A stretch of 64,000 nt of DNA from Tilletiopsis washingtonensis (lineage: Eukaryota; Basidiomycota; Exobasidiomycetes; Entylomatales): positions 779,540 through 843,539 of the forward strand of contig NW_020312002.1 in NCBI RefSeq assembly GCF_003144115.1. The letters run 5' to 3'. The notes beneath the pieces are model-generated. The model saw nothing but the letters and a program-made list of their open reading frames with translations. It searched no databases and was not told the origin of the DNA. Position numbers and translations under genes: made by a program. Shown one piece after another: positions 47,071 to 57,368 of this stretch (positions are counted from its first letter, which is position 1; every line of letters begins with the position of its first letter).

Positions 47071-47360
47071 GCTAGGCGGGATGCTGTGGCCCGGCGCGAA
47101 GAGGCGAGCGCGCTGCGCGCCGCAGAGACGGCGGCTGGCGAAGGAGGCGGCGCGGCGAGGCACTTTTCGCTCCCGGCCGAGAGCCTGGCGCCGCGCGAGC
47201 GCTCGCTGGCGGCACGGCAGCGTGCCACATGGCAGCTGGCCCGCGGCACGCACGCGCCTGCCAGGGGGGCGCTGCCTGTGCTGCCTGCGCTGCGCCGTGT
47301 TGCCGCCTGCAGGTGCCGGTGCCTGCTTCTCACCCACCACACCGACACCTGCGCCGCACC
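47071..47360. promoter_or_regulatory. Bidirectional promoter, MRD1 / HRP1-like gene
   Basis: 290 nt between divergent starts of two RNA-binding protein genes. GC-rich with no TATA box; no factor site assigned. Confidence 0.35.
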
Positions 47361-50016
47361 ATGGCCGACGACGCAGACGACCTCTACTCCGACCTCTACG
47401 GCGACGACGGCGACGTCGGCGGCGTTGACTGGCTCGCCGCAGACGGCGATGCGGGCGACGACGGCGCGGCGCCCGCCAGTCCCGGCGCCGCCGCCCTCGC
47501 CTCGCCGCCGCCCGCTGCGGCGGCCAGTGCAGCGCCGGCTGCTGCGGCTGCCGCACCCGCGCCCGCACGCAGCTCCTTCATCCCGCCCGGCAGTGCCGCG
47601 GCCTCGACGAGCGCCGCCTCGTCCTTCATCCCGCCCGCGCCCGCGGCGGCAGCAGCAGCGCGGCCAGCCTTCCTGCCGCCGGCGCCGCAGACGGCCAGCG
47701 AGCCGTACGCCAACCGCACCTACTCGCCGCCGCCGCCCAATGCACGCGTCAGCGCCGCCATTGCCGGCGACGGCTGGCAGGGCGCCGCACATGCCGCGGC
47801 GCAGCAGCAGCAGCGCCAGTCGGCAGACGAGCGCAAGGTCATGCCGCACGAAATGCCCGACGAAGGGTGAGTCGCTGATGCCGCGCGCGTGCTGAGGGAA
47901 GGGCGCGAGCGACGGCGATGGCGTTGAGCCCGAGCCCTGGTGGAGCGAGCGTGTCTGCTGTCCTTGCCCCTTCGTCGCGCGTGCCTTTGCGCGCTCTTCT
48001 GTCCCACTCCTTTTGCTGCTTGGCTCCGTCCATCCTGGGCGCTCTTGTGCGCCGCACGCGACCCGCTGCTCCCCGTACAGCTCGCGCCTCCTGCCACGTA
48101 GCTCCACTCGTCGTGTCACGGTATACTGCACTCGTTCCGAGCCGTATCTAGTCCATCACCAGGTAGAGCGCCTCATGCCACGCGGCAGCGCGTAACAGAA
48201 GAGCACAGACGAGCCCAGGCACGGTACCCGACGCTATCAATCACCGCTCGCCATCGCCTGCGCACCCACGCGGGCGGTGCGACCGTCAAAATGAGATGGC
48301 GTGCCGATGCATACGAGCGGGACGACGGCTGCGCCTTGCGGCTCTGCGCGGCCCGCTGCTCTCGCGACTGGTTCCTTGCTGCCATCCACGCAGGACCACC
48401 CATTGACCACATCCTTTGCCCTGCTTGTACGTTGACAGCAAGATGTTCATCGGCGGCCTGAACTGGGAGACCACAGACGGTGAGGCTTCTTTGCACATGC
48501 CGCACCCTCCCTTTCTGCGCTCGCGCACCTCTGAAGCCTGTGCCTCCTTCTCTCTTGTCCAGAGGGCCTGAAGCAGTACTTCAGCCAGTTCGGGCGCGTG
48601 TCGCACTGCACCATCATGCGCGAGGCCGGCACGAACCGCTCGCGCGGCTTTGCGTTCCTGGCATTTGCCGAGCCCGCCACCGTCAACGTCGTCATGGTCA
48701 AGGAGCACTTTCTCGACGGCAAGATGGTGCGTGCTTGGCGCTCGAGCCGCCCGGGGGGCGGAGTGAGCTGACCGTGCGGTTGCAGATCGACCCCAAGCGC
48801 GCCATCCCGCGAGGCGACAGTGCAAACGCCGCCACGTCGCGCTGCTTCGTCGGCAGTGTGCCGCAGAGCGCCACGTCCGAGGTCTTCCGCAAGACGTTTG
48901 AGCCGTTCGGCACGCTCACCGAGTGCAACATGCTGCTCGACGGCGCCACGGGCCGCCCGCGCGGCTTCGGCTTCGTCTCGTTCACCGACGAGGCGAGTGC
49001 GCAAAAGTGCATGGGCTCGCAGCCGCTGTACATCAATGGCGAGCAGGTGCGTCGCGGTGTCGAGCCTGCCGTGCAGGTGCCCGGCTCATTTGCTCCTTCC
49101 CCAGATCGAGGTCAAGCGTGCACAGCCGCGCGGCGATGCGCGCAAGACGAGTGCGACGGACGGCGAGCGGCGGCCTCTGCGGCGCGACGGCGGCAGCGGC
49201 AGCTACGGCGCCGACGGGCTAGGCGGCTCTCCGGCGCAGCAGCAGCAGGCGGCGCCCCTCGGCGGCGCTGTCGCAGGCGCATTCGACCCGCACGCCATGG
49301 CGGCCATGTTCCAGCAGACGGGCTGGGGCGCCAACTTCAACCCGCTGCTCATGCAGCAGATGATGATGGGCGGCATGGGCATGATGCCGGGCATAGGCGG
49401 CATGCCGGGCATGCAGGGCATGGGCATGCCGGGCTTTGGCATGCCGCAGATGGGCATGGCGGGCATGCCGATGATGCCCTTCGGCCAGCAGCAGCATCAG
49501 CAGGGCTGGAGCAACGGCGGCGGCGCAGGCCACGGCGGCCAGCAAGGTTCGCCACCGTACCACAATGGCGGCCAGAGCGGAGGTCGCCCGGCGCCGAGCC
49601 GCGAGCGCAGCTTTGGCAACGGCGGCGGCGAGCGCAGCGGCAGCGCCGAGGCCGGCCTGCCGCTGCCTCGTGCGCCCCTCTGCCTGCCGCGGCGGCCCGA
49701 CGTCGCTGTGCCGCCGCCGCTGAGCCAGCGCGAGCGCGGCGGGCCGACGGGCGCCGGCAGCGGCGGTGGTGGCGGCGACGGCGGCGGGCGTGGACGGGGC
49801 CCGCCGGGGCCGCAGCCGAGCGGCAACAACTGGGCGCGCATCAACGACCACGACGCACCTGGGAACGGCCACCGCGGCCGCTCGCGCTCGCCCGGCCGCG
49901 GCTCGACGTACACGCCCGGCGGCGGCGGCGGCGGGCGCGACCGTGAGCGGGAACGATCGCCGCGGCGCCATGGCGGCGGCGGCGGCGGCGGCGGTGGAGA
50001 GCAGAGACGCTACTAG
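47361..50016 (+). CDS. Two-RRM hnRNP of the HRP1 (cleavage factor I) type
   Basis: Five exons: 47361-47866, 48439-48479, 48563-48726, 48786-49046 and 49105-50016, giving 627 residues. RRM1 has RNP2 KMFIGGLNWETTDEGLKQYF and RNP1 RSRGFAFLAF. The connecting IDPKRAIPRGD and the post-RRM2 IEVKRAQPRGD are hallmarks of the yeast Hrp1/Musashi/DAZAP1 group. RRM2 has a less usual RNP2, RCFVGSVPQSA, with RPRGFGFVSF as RNP1. The N-terminus is acidic then Ala/Pro-rich. The C-terminus carries a Met/Gly tract (MMGGMGMMPGIGGMPGM), Gln/Gly stretches and an RS/RGG-like tail ending EQRRY. Expected role: mRNA 3'-end processing and export, shuttling between nucleus and cytoplasm. Intron 1 is 572 nt. HRP1 is the nearest match but DAZAP1-type proteins cannot be excluded. 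Confidence 0.85.
49363..49484 (+). repeat. ATG/GGC-rich repeat coding Met-Gly tract
   Basis: Imperfect tandem ATGGGC/ATGCCG units in the last exon of the HRP1-like gene coding for Met, Gly and Pro. Low-complexity domain similar in kind to those of RNA-granule proteins. Confidence 0.65.
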
Positions 50017-50530
50017 CTGGCGCTCACGCAGCAGCATGCTGGACCATGTGCTGTGCCAATGTCTATCTATCCATCGTGCGATGCCGTGTGTGCGCCATTG
50101 AAGTTGCTCGCCCACGTCGTCGTGAGGTCGACATCGTGCTCGCGCGTGACGCCGGCGCTGGCGCTGCGCCGGCGACGCGTCGCGTGTTGCTCTCGAGCGC
50201 ATGACGCGTTGATTGGTGCTCGTTGCAGGCGGCCGGGCGGGAGCTGCGCAGGGTCAGATGCGAGAGCACCACCTGGTGCGCAGCGAGGTCGGACTGGCGA
50301 GACAGCGTCGGAGGGCACTTCGAGGGGGTGAGCCGATAAATTAGCCAGCGTGCTGCTCTGTGGCGCGGCGGGCAAGGACGAGCTGGGAGCGCTGCTGCGC
50401 CGTGGGAGACGCGCGCGCCCGGCCGCGCGCCCTTGCCTTGCTTCTCGCCAGCCTCTCGCCCGCGCTCTTGCCGCACAACCTTCACCCCACAGCACCCCAC
50501 CGGGATCACCTCGCCGCGCCACCCGCTGCC
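50017..50530. other. Intergenic between HRP1-like and BRCT genes
   Basis: 514 nt, same-strand neighbours. Contains the HRP1-like 3' flank and the BRCT gene promoter. No supported feature seen. Confidence 0.5.
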
Positions 50531-53500
50531 ATGAATCGCAGCGCGCGCGCGCACCGCAGCACCAAGGTGCCCGGCGTCAAGCTGCGCCCCGCGCCCAGCG
50601 ATGCCGACGCCAGCGGCAGCGGCAGTGCCAAGCGTGCGCGCCGCGACGCCAGCCGCGCCGACGCCGACGAGGATGCGGCGCACTTCCGCGCGCTGCGCGA
50701 GGCGCAGCGCAGCAGAGAGGAGCAGCACGGCCCCGAGGGCAGCGAGACGGCGCGCGACTGGGCCGAGCGCCCGCTGCGCGGCGCCACGCTGTGCATGACG
50801 GGCCTCGGCTCGGAGGAGAAGGTGCGTGTGGCCAGCGATGACGAGGCCAGCGAGGAGGGGGGCAGCACTGGACGGCGTGGAGCCGCGCCCTGCCACCGCA
50901 TGCCGCCGTTGTTGACCCTCAAGTTCTGCAGGTTGCGCTGCAGAAGGCCGCCGTCGAGCTCGGCGCCAGCTGCGACGGCAACCTGACCGACGACGCGACG
51001 CACCTCATCGCCCGCACGCCCGGCTCGGAAAAGTACCGCTGCGCGCTGACGCTCGGCGTGCCCGTGCTGAGCCCCGCCTGGCTGACCGAGCTGCGCCGGC
51101 GCTGGGTCATGGCCGAGCCGTGCGAGCTGGCCGCGGTGAGTCGCATGCGCCCGCGCAAGTGGCCTCGCGACGCTGATGACGGCCCCGCCGCAGCTCACCG
51201 AGGAGCACACGCTCAAGACGTTCGAGGGCCTCAACATCGTCCTTGCCGGCTTTCAAGACCGTGCGCTGAGAGCGGTGTGCCAGTGGTGTGCGCTTAAAGC
51301 TGACTTCGTCTGCCCCACAGCGAAGCAGCGCGCGGCGCTGCGCTCACAGATGGGAGCGGCCGGCGCCGAGACGCCGCAGTCGCTCGACATGATCCCGGGC
51401 CGGCACTCGCACATCGTCTGCGAGCACGACGCGCCGCAGCACTCCAACACGCTCAAGGCCGTGGTCAAGTTCCGGCAGCGCGCCAGCCGCTTCCAGCGCC
51501 GTGGCGAGGCGCTGCCCTCCGAGGGCGAAGGCATGCAACTGCGTGCTGCGGTGGACCTGCTGTGTGTGCGTGCCGAATGGGTGGAGGACTCGCTGGCGAT
51601 TGGTGGTGAGTTCGGCGAGCCGGCCGCCCTCTGTGCGCCGCCTTGCTCACAATGCTGGGACAGCGTGTATGGACGAGAAGAAGTACGACATCTTCGAGGC
51701 AGCGCCCAGTGCTGCAGAGCGCGAGGCGAACCTGCAAGCGATCCGCGATGCACGCGTCGCCAAGACCAAGGCCTTCGCTGCTCGTGCCGCCGCTGTGCCC
51801 AGACACATCGTGCCGAGCACCCTCAACGCTCTGGCTGTGCAAGGCCGGCGCGGCGAGTCGAGTCTCCTGCGCAGCATCGCCGCCTCGACGACAGAGGTGG
51901 ACTCGGAGGAGCTGCGGAAGCGCGAGCAGGGCGGCGGCCTGCTCGCCATCTCGCGAGAGGCGGCCTTCGAGGGACCCTCGGACAGGCTGCAGGTCTCGCG
52001 CACGCACGTCGCGGCCACTGCGACGCCCGAGCCACGCCATGGTCGGGCGAGCCCGGAGAAGACCGAGGCTGCCCCTGCTCGTGATGCCAAGTCCGAGGCC
52101 GGGCCGTCTCGCCAGCCGGCGGGCGTCTTCGGCGGCATCACGGTGCGCATCGATCTGGCCGACGAGAGCCACGAGGCCGTGGTGCGCAAGGCGGTCAAGG
52201 AGCACGGTGGCAAGGCGATTGCGGCGAGCGATGCCGCGCCCGCCAACTACTGCGTCAGCGCCGTGAGCCGGCCAGACGGCGGCGTCGATGAGCCGCACAT
52301 TGGCGAGCGCGTGACGCACTTCTGGATTGAGCGATGCACATTTGAAGGGCGCCTCGTCGCGCCGGCAGAGCACGCCTTTGCGCGTCCGACAAGCGTGCGG
52401 TGGCCGCTGCAGGGCGTGCAGCAGCTGCGCATCGCCACGACATCCAAGGTGACGGTCGAGGACAATCAAGTCGAGCGCGTGCTGGCGTCGATGGGCCTCA
52501 CGACGGCCTCGTCGTTCAAGCGCTTCAAGTACTCGCATCTCTTCTGCGGCAATGGCGGTGCGCAGGCCAACGCGGAGAACATCAAGGTGCAGGCGGCGCA
52601 GCAGTGGGGGGTGCCGCTGATCGACGTCGATGCCGTGCGGGCGGCGTACGAGACGGGCATCTGGGAGACGGGCGCGCCCATCGCCTCGCGTACTTCGTCG
52701 ACGTCGTCGAATGCAGCGGCAAACGGCGCCGCCTCGGTCGCTGCGCCGTCCAACACCACGGGCTCGCAGACGCAAGCGGCGCTTCCGCCAACGTCGCGCC
52801 TCTGCAACGACATCACCAACAGCGAGTCGCTGTCGCAGCAGCGCAGGGCGCAGGCAGCGGCCGTGAGCATGGACGCAGGCAAGGGCGACGAGAGCATGGC
52901 GATGAGCGAGGTTGCTGAGCCCGAGGCGATCAAGAACGACGGGCGCATGGCGCCGCCTGCGCCGCGACCACTGCCTCCGCCTGCAGCACCAGCCGCAGCA
53001 CCCAACGCTGCTCCCGCGGCTGCTGCGCCCCTGCCAGCCGTCACGTCTCCCTCTGGCACGGCGCCGAGTCAGCGCGCCGCGTGGGACCAGTCGATGGACC
53101 AGGCGACGTACGTCAACGAGCAGGGCGCCGCCGAAGTCATCGGGCTGCTGCAGACGCGTCCGCGGCGGCCGAGCACGTCGAGTGCGCTGCCCATGGCGCG
53201 CGTCAAGTCCAAGGGCAAAGCGCCGCCGCGCGTGCGCAGCGGCCGGCGCGCCGCCTCGGGCGGCCCGCGCAGCGTCAGCATCAGTCCCGAGAAGCTGCAG
53301 CGCGCCGAGGGCAGCGAGCCGCCGGGCGGCCGGCGCGAGCAGGAGCAGCACGGCGAATGGCAGCATGCCGCAGCGTCCGATGGCGATGCCGACGTCGCCA
53401 GTCCGCGCGTGCGGGGCTCGGACGAGCTGGGCAGCACGGCGGCCGTCGAGAGCATCTGCATCGTGTACCAGGACCCCTCGACGACAAAGGCGCGCGCCGA

Positions 53501-53699
53501 GCTCGAGGCGCTCTTCCGCGCGCCCCCTGCCGACGGAGCAAGCAACGGCGGTGCGGCGCCCAGCTCCGACTCGCTCAAGTGGGAACATCGCCCGCGCGCA
53601 TCGCCGCACACGCCTGAGCGGCCGCCACGCGGCGGCGCAGCGGCTCGCAAGTCCAAGTCCGGCGGCGGCCGGCTGGCCACGTCGGCTGCGCCACGCTGA
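50531..53699 (+). CDS. Four-BRCT-domain protein, Dpb11/Rad4 (TopBP1) type
   Basis: Five exons: 50531-50821, 50932-51135, 51194-51260, 51321-51605 and 51664-53699, giving 960 residues. Two pairs of BRCT domains are visible. BRCT1: PLRGATLCMTGLGSEEKVAL to VPVLSPAWLTELRRRW. BRCT2: TFEGLNIVLAGFQDPKQRAA to CVRAEWVEDSLAIG. BRCT3: VFGGITVRIDLADESHEAVV to VTHFWIERCTFEGRLV. BRCT4: LQGVQQLRIATTSKVTVEDN to VPLIDVDAVRAAYETGIWE. The pairing and order match yeast Dpb11 and fission yeast Rad4/Cut5, phosphoprotein scaffolds for replication initiation and checkpoint signalling in the nucleus. The C-terminal third is Ala/Pro/Ser-rich with basic patches and would hold the checkpoint kinase activating region. 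Assignment by domain layout; I did not align it. Confidence 0.82.
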
Positions 53700-54019
53700 G
53701 CTGCATCGTCTCGCGTCTCTCTCTCTCTCTCATCGCACCGTCTCTTTGCATCTCTTATCCATCGCGCCACGCTTGGTGCGCTGCCTATTTCATTCGAGCA
53801 TCCTCGCTACAGCCCTCCTGGCCCCCACACTGCATCCTCCTACCATTCCCAGCTCCCGTTGATGCCGCCCTGCGATCCCTCTCCCGGACCCACCCATTCC
53901 CCTCTCTCATTCCCGACCACAGCCCACCTCATTCCCGCCTGTCTCCATTCGCATCGCCCAGAGCCCACATTTCCGCAATGACATCTCTCATGCATCCTGT
54001 GCGCGCCGTCGCTGTGCCT
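53700..54019. other. Intergenic, convergent 3' flanks
   Basis: 320 nt between stops, strongly pyrimidine-rich on the plus strand, with a (TC)8 microsatellite at 53716-53731. No gene. Confidence 0.6.
53716..53731. repeat. (TC)8 microsatellite
   Basis: Perfect dinucleotide run 17 nt beyond the stop codon of the four-BRCT gene, probably inside its 3' untranslated region. Confidence 0.9.
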
Positions 54020-54689
54020 CTACTTCTCGCGCAGAAGCTTGCGCAGCTGCTCGCGCTGCTCGCCCGGGACCTGCAGTAGGAGCGCGCGTGGGTCAGCAGG
54101 CGGTCCGAGAGGGCGGAATTGCCAGTACGGCTGCCCGCAGAGCACGCAGAGGTGGGCGAGCGGCAGGCGCGAGCGACGAAAGAGACTTTATCCTGTCTGA
54201 GCTGCCTGCATAACGGAGCGCGGCCGCACAGCACTCTGGGTCTCTTCGCTCCGTAGCAGCCGCCACGCTGGGACTCGCGACCGGGCCGGCCAGCAAGCAG
54301 CACAGCCGGTGCGCAGAGATGCGGCATTGCTCGCTGCTGCGACCCTGTCGCAGCCATGTCTGCGCCGCGCCCCGTGTGCACATGCTCCCTTGCCCCTACC
54401 CTCTCGCGCCACTCACGTTCCAGTAGAGCTCCTTGCTGGGCGTGTGCGGCTCGATGCGCAGGTTCGCCGGCCACGTGTCGGGCTGGGCGGCCTGGCGCGC
54501 GAGCAGCTGCTGCGCCAGCGTCTGCTCGCGCGGCGCCCGCTGCGCCGCGGGCGTCGCCGTGGGGCCCGCAGCGGCGGCGGCGGCCTGTGCGGCCGAGGCG
54601 GCCTTGAGCAGCCGCGACGGCACGACGTCGGTGGGCCGCAGCCGCTCGACGAGCTGCAGCTTGAGCTGGCGGGCCGAGGTGGCGCGCAT
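54020..54689 (-). CDS. Unrecognised 107-residue protein, probably mitochondrial
   Basis: Two exons: 54417-54689 and 54020-54070, separated by a 346-nt intron in phase 0. The N-terminus MRATSARQLKLQLVERLRPT is basic and amphipathic with no acidic residue until position 15, as in mitochondrial presequences. A run of Ala ([13 protein letters not shown]) follows, then LAQQLLARQAAQPDTWPANL, RIEPHTPSKELYWN and a helical end VPGEQREQLRKLLREK. Size and composition suit a small mitochondrial ribosomal or respiratory assembly protein, but I cannot place it in a family. The frame, splice sites and stop are good. It is divergent from the F-box gene across 590 nt. Confidence 0.65.
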
Positions 54690-55279
54690 GGTGGCAGGCC
54701 GGGAAGGAGGTGGTGGAGAGAGCAACGGAGGCGCGAGGGGCAAAAGTTGAAGGTCAGCGCGCGAGACGAGGCAGCGGGCGTGGGAGCGACGCGCGAATCT
54801 TCTCGTGCGAGTCCATGCTCGCCCAGCCGCGTTTGTCAGCCTCCGCCACGCCCACGCCCCTCGGCCAAGCGCAATTCCGCCCTTCTTCGGCAGCGCTGAC
54901 AGCGGCGCAACGACGTGCGGGCAAGCGAGGGCATGACCGATGCAAGGCGGGAGTGTGTCGCAGCGCAAGGCGCAGCACGAGAAGGAGGCCGTGTCGTGTG
55001 CGCAGACAGGCGCGGCGATATGCCGCTGCAGGATGCCGAGATGGCGCCGCCGAGTCGAGCCAGACGCCGGACGCGGCGGACTCTCGGACTCGGAGCCGCC
55101 GGCCGCTCTCCACATATGCAAGACACGCCCGCCTTGGGTCGGCACTTTATCTGATGACAGGCCGCCCGAGGGTCCGCCGCGCCGCCTGCCTCGCAACCAC
55201 ATCAACCCGCAAGCACCGCACGCACGCCGCCAGGACACGCAGCCGCCAGCAGGCAGCCAGCCCTCTCTGCCCGCACAGC
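54690..55279. promoter_or_regulatory. Divergent promoters, 107-residue gene / F-box gene
   Basis: 590 nt between divergent starts. The frame upstream of the F-box ATG is open but shows no conserved sequence, so I take it as leader or promoter. Confidence 0.4.
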
Positions 55280-57288
55280 ATGACGGCGCCCGTCGCGGCG
55301 CCGGCGCCGCACGGCCTCTGTGCGCTGCCCACCGAGCTGCTCTTCTGCGTTGCCGCGCAGCTCGATGCCGCCTCGCTGCATGCGCTGGCTCGCACCTCCT
55401 CTCGTCTGCGCAGCCTGGCGCGCGCAGACGCGCTCTGGGCCGAGCACGTCGCCGCAGCGCTGCGCCGCAGCCCGCCGGCGCACTCGCACACCCTCACGCC
55501 CATCCCGCTCGCCAGCGTGCCTGAGCCGAGCGACGCACGCTTCCGCACCGTCGGCACCGAGCGCTGGCTGCCAACGCGCACCGATGCAGAGGCTGTGCTG
55601 CCGCCGCTCAGCGCCAAGCATGCCTGGGCGCTCGCCACCTTCCCCGAGGCGGCGTCGCTGCACGAGGTGTGGGGCACGTTTGTGCGCCCCTGGGCACACA
55701 TGCTCGGCTGGTGGGCCGCCGAGCTGCCGACGTACGGCTATGTCATGCGCGTCGTCTTCGACGCGGCCTACGACGAGGCACTGCCTGCTTCGGCCGACGC
55801 CGAGAGCAGCTCGTCTGCTCAAGTACCCGGCCCGGCATTCGTGGCGCAGAAGCTATACCCCGTCAACCGCCTCGAAGGCCTGGTGCCGTCCGACAACGAG
55901 GGCGACCCGGCGCACGCCGACGACGCCTCGTGGGCGGCCGTGAACAGCTTCCGCATGCCCGTCGGCGCACGTATCTCGCCGCAGGGCTCCGAGCTGCGCG
56001 CCCACTCCGACGTCGACCTCGTGCTGCCGAGCGTCAAGACGTGCACGCTGTGGACGCTGCGCTGGAGCGACATCTGTGCTGCGCGCTCGACTGGCGAGAA
56101 GTGGCGTGCTGAGCCGCGCCGCTGCTTCTCCACCGGCGAGGCGCCAGAGGCGGAGGAGGCGTCCGGCGTGCTCGATTTGTATCGGGAGGGCCAGCGCCAT
56201 CTGTTCTGGCCCGCCTCGCGCGCCATGTCCAGCTCGCCGCTCGAGCCGACTGAGGCGCAGCAGCACGGCCGCATGCTTGTCCAGACGCTGCACGGCGCCG
56301 GAGAGCCAAGCAGCGAGGCACTTCGTGCGCTGGAGCAGAGCGAGCGCCAGATCGGCGATGCGCTGAGCGATGTGCACGAGGCACGCGGCACACCGCGGCC
56401 GCCGCTGCCCTTCCCCTCGAGCGCTGTGCGGGCAGCTCTGCGCCATCCATCGCTCAAGATGCGCATGTCGCCCCTGCCGCCGCGTCTCTGTGGCCCGCGC
56501 ACCACAAGGCCGCCAGGAGACGGCGCCCTTCTGACCTTCTCGCCGCTGGTCAGTCCTCCTCGCACGCCGAGTGTTCCGCCGCCGCGCCGGCTGCCCTTGC
56601 GCAGCCCAGGCGCCGGCGTCGAGTACGAGCATCTCCCGCCGCCGCCCGGGCTCGACCCTGCGCTGCCCGACTTTGACTGGAGCTCCATCGAGGGCCTGTG
56701 GGCGATGGAGTTCGGCCCATGGGGCGTCGAGGTGCTGCACGTCCGCTCGCGCATCCTCACGGCCGACGACTTCGTCGACGACCCGGCGCTCAAGGAGCGT
56801 CTCGAGCCGCGCCTCTCCGCCGATGCCATCTACCACGACACGCAGATCCAGCGCGCCGCCGTGCGCGTCGGCGTGCGCGTCGTCGAGGCCATCAAGGTCA
56901 CGGGCGACCTGCACATCCCGCGCGGCCAGCTCAGCTTCCGCGCCTTCGTCGACGACCCGGCGCGCGTGGCGACGCCGTGGTGTGCGCCGCCGCCGACCGT
57001 GCGCTGCCACACGCCCTGGCCGTACCGCGCACCGGCGGCGCCCGGCTCGAGCCAGGAGACGGAGCGCAGCCCGGGCCTCGCCTGTCCTGGCCATGGACGT
57101 CTCGCCGACGAGGGCTTCCTCTTTCCCGGCTGGGTCGCTTGCATCGTGAGTAGCGCGCGTGTGCCCGCAAGCTCTCCCGCTGACAGTACACACCTGCGCA
57201 GGTGCACATCTCGTCGCCCGATCTGCTGCGCGTCTGGTGGCACCCCATGCGCACCGTGTCGTGCTGTGTCAAGCTCACAGCGTGCTGA
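55280..57288 (+). CDS. F-box protein, FBXO31-like
   Basis: Two exons: 55280-57145 and 57202-57288, giving 650 residues. The F-box is at residues about 13-55: LCALPTELLFCVAAQLDAAS to RADALWAEHV. It would bind Skp1 and place the protein in an SCF ubiquitin ligase. Further on, LHEVWGTFVRPWAHMLGWW and the later segment SIEGLWAMEFGPWGVEVLHV plus IKVTGDLHIPRGQLSFRAFV match the beta-barrel substrate domain of FBXO31 and its fungal relatives. Between them lies a Pro/Ser-rich stretch of about 120 residues. Substrate unknown. The frame runs open 570 nt upstream, but the ATG at 55280 is directly before conserved sequence and has a good context. The last exon adds only 28 residues. Confidence 0.8.
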
Positions 57289-57368
57289 GCATGCTCGCAG
57301 CTCTTTCTGCTCTCCGACGTGACTGAGTGGTGTAATATTATCTCTCCTCGCCTGTCGCCCCCACGCGC

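Noticed and set aside
51465-53609. Open frame of 714 codons on the minus strand opposite the four-BRCT gene
   Set aside because: Antisense shadow of a phase-consistent multi-exon gene with four recognisable BRCT domains.
54710-55279. Extension of the F-box protein 190 codons upstream
   Set aside because: The frame is open but has low-complexity Arg-rich content. The ATG at 55280 directly precedes the F-box and has a good context.
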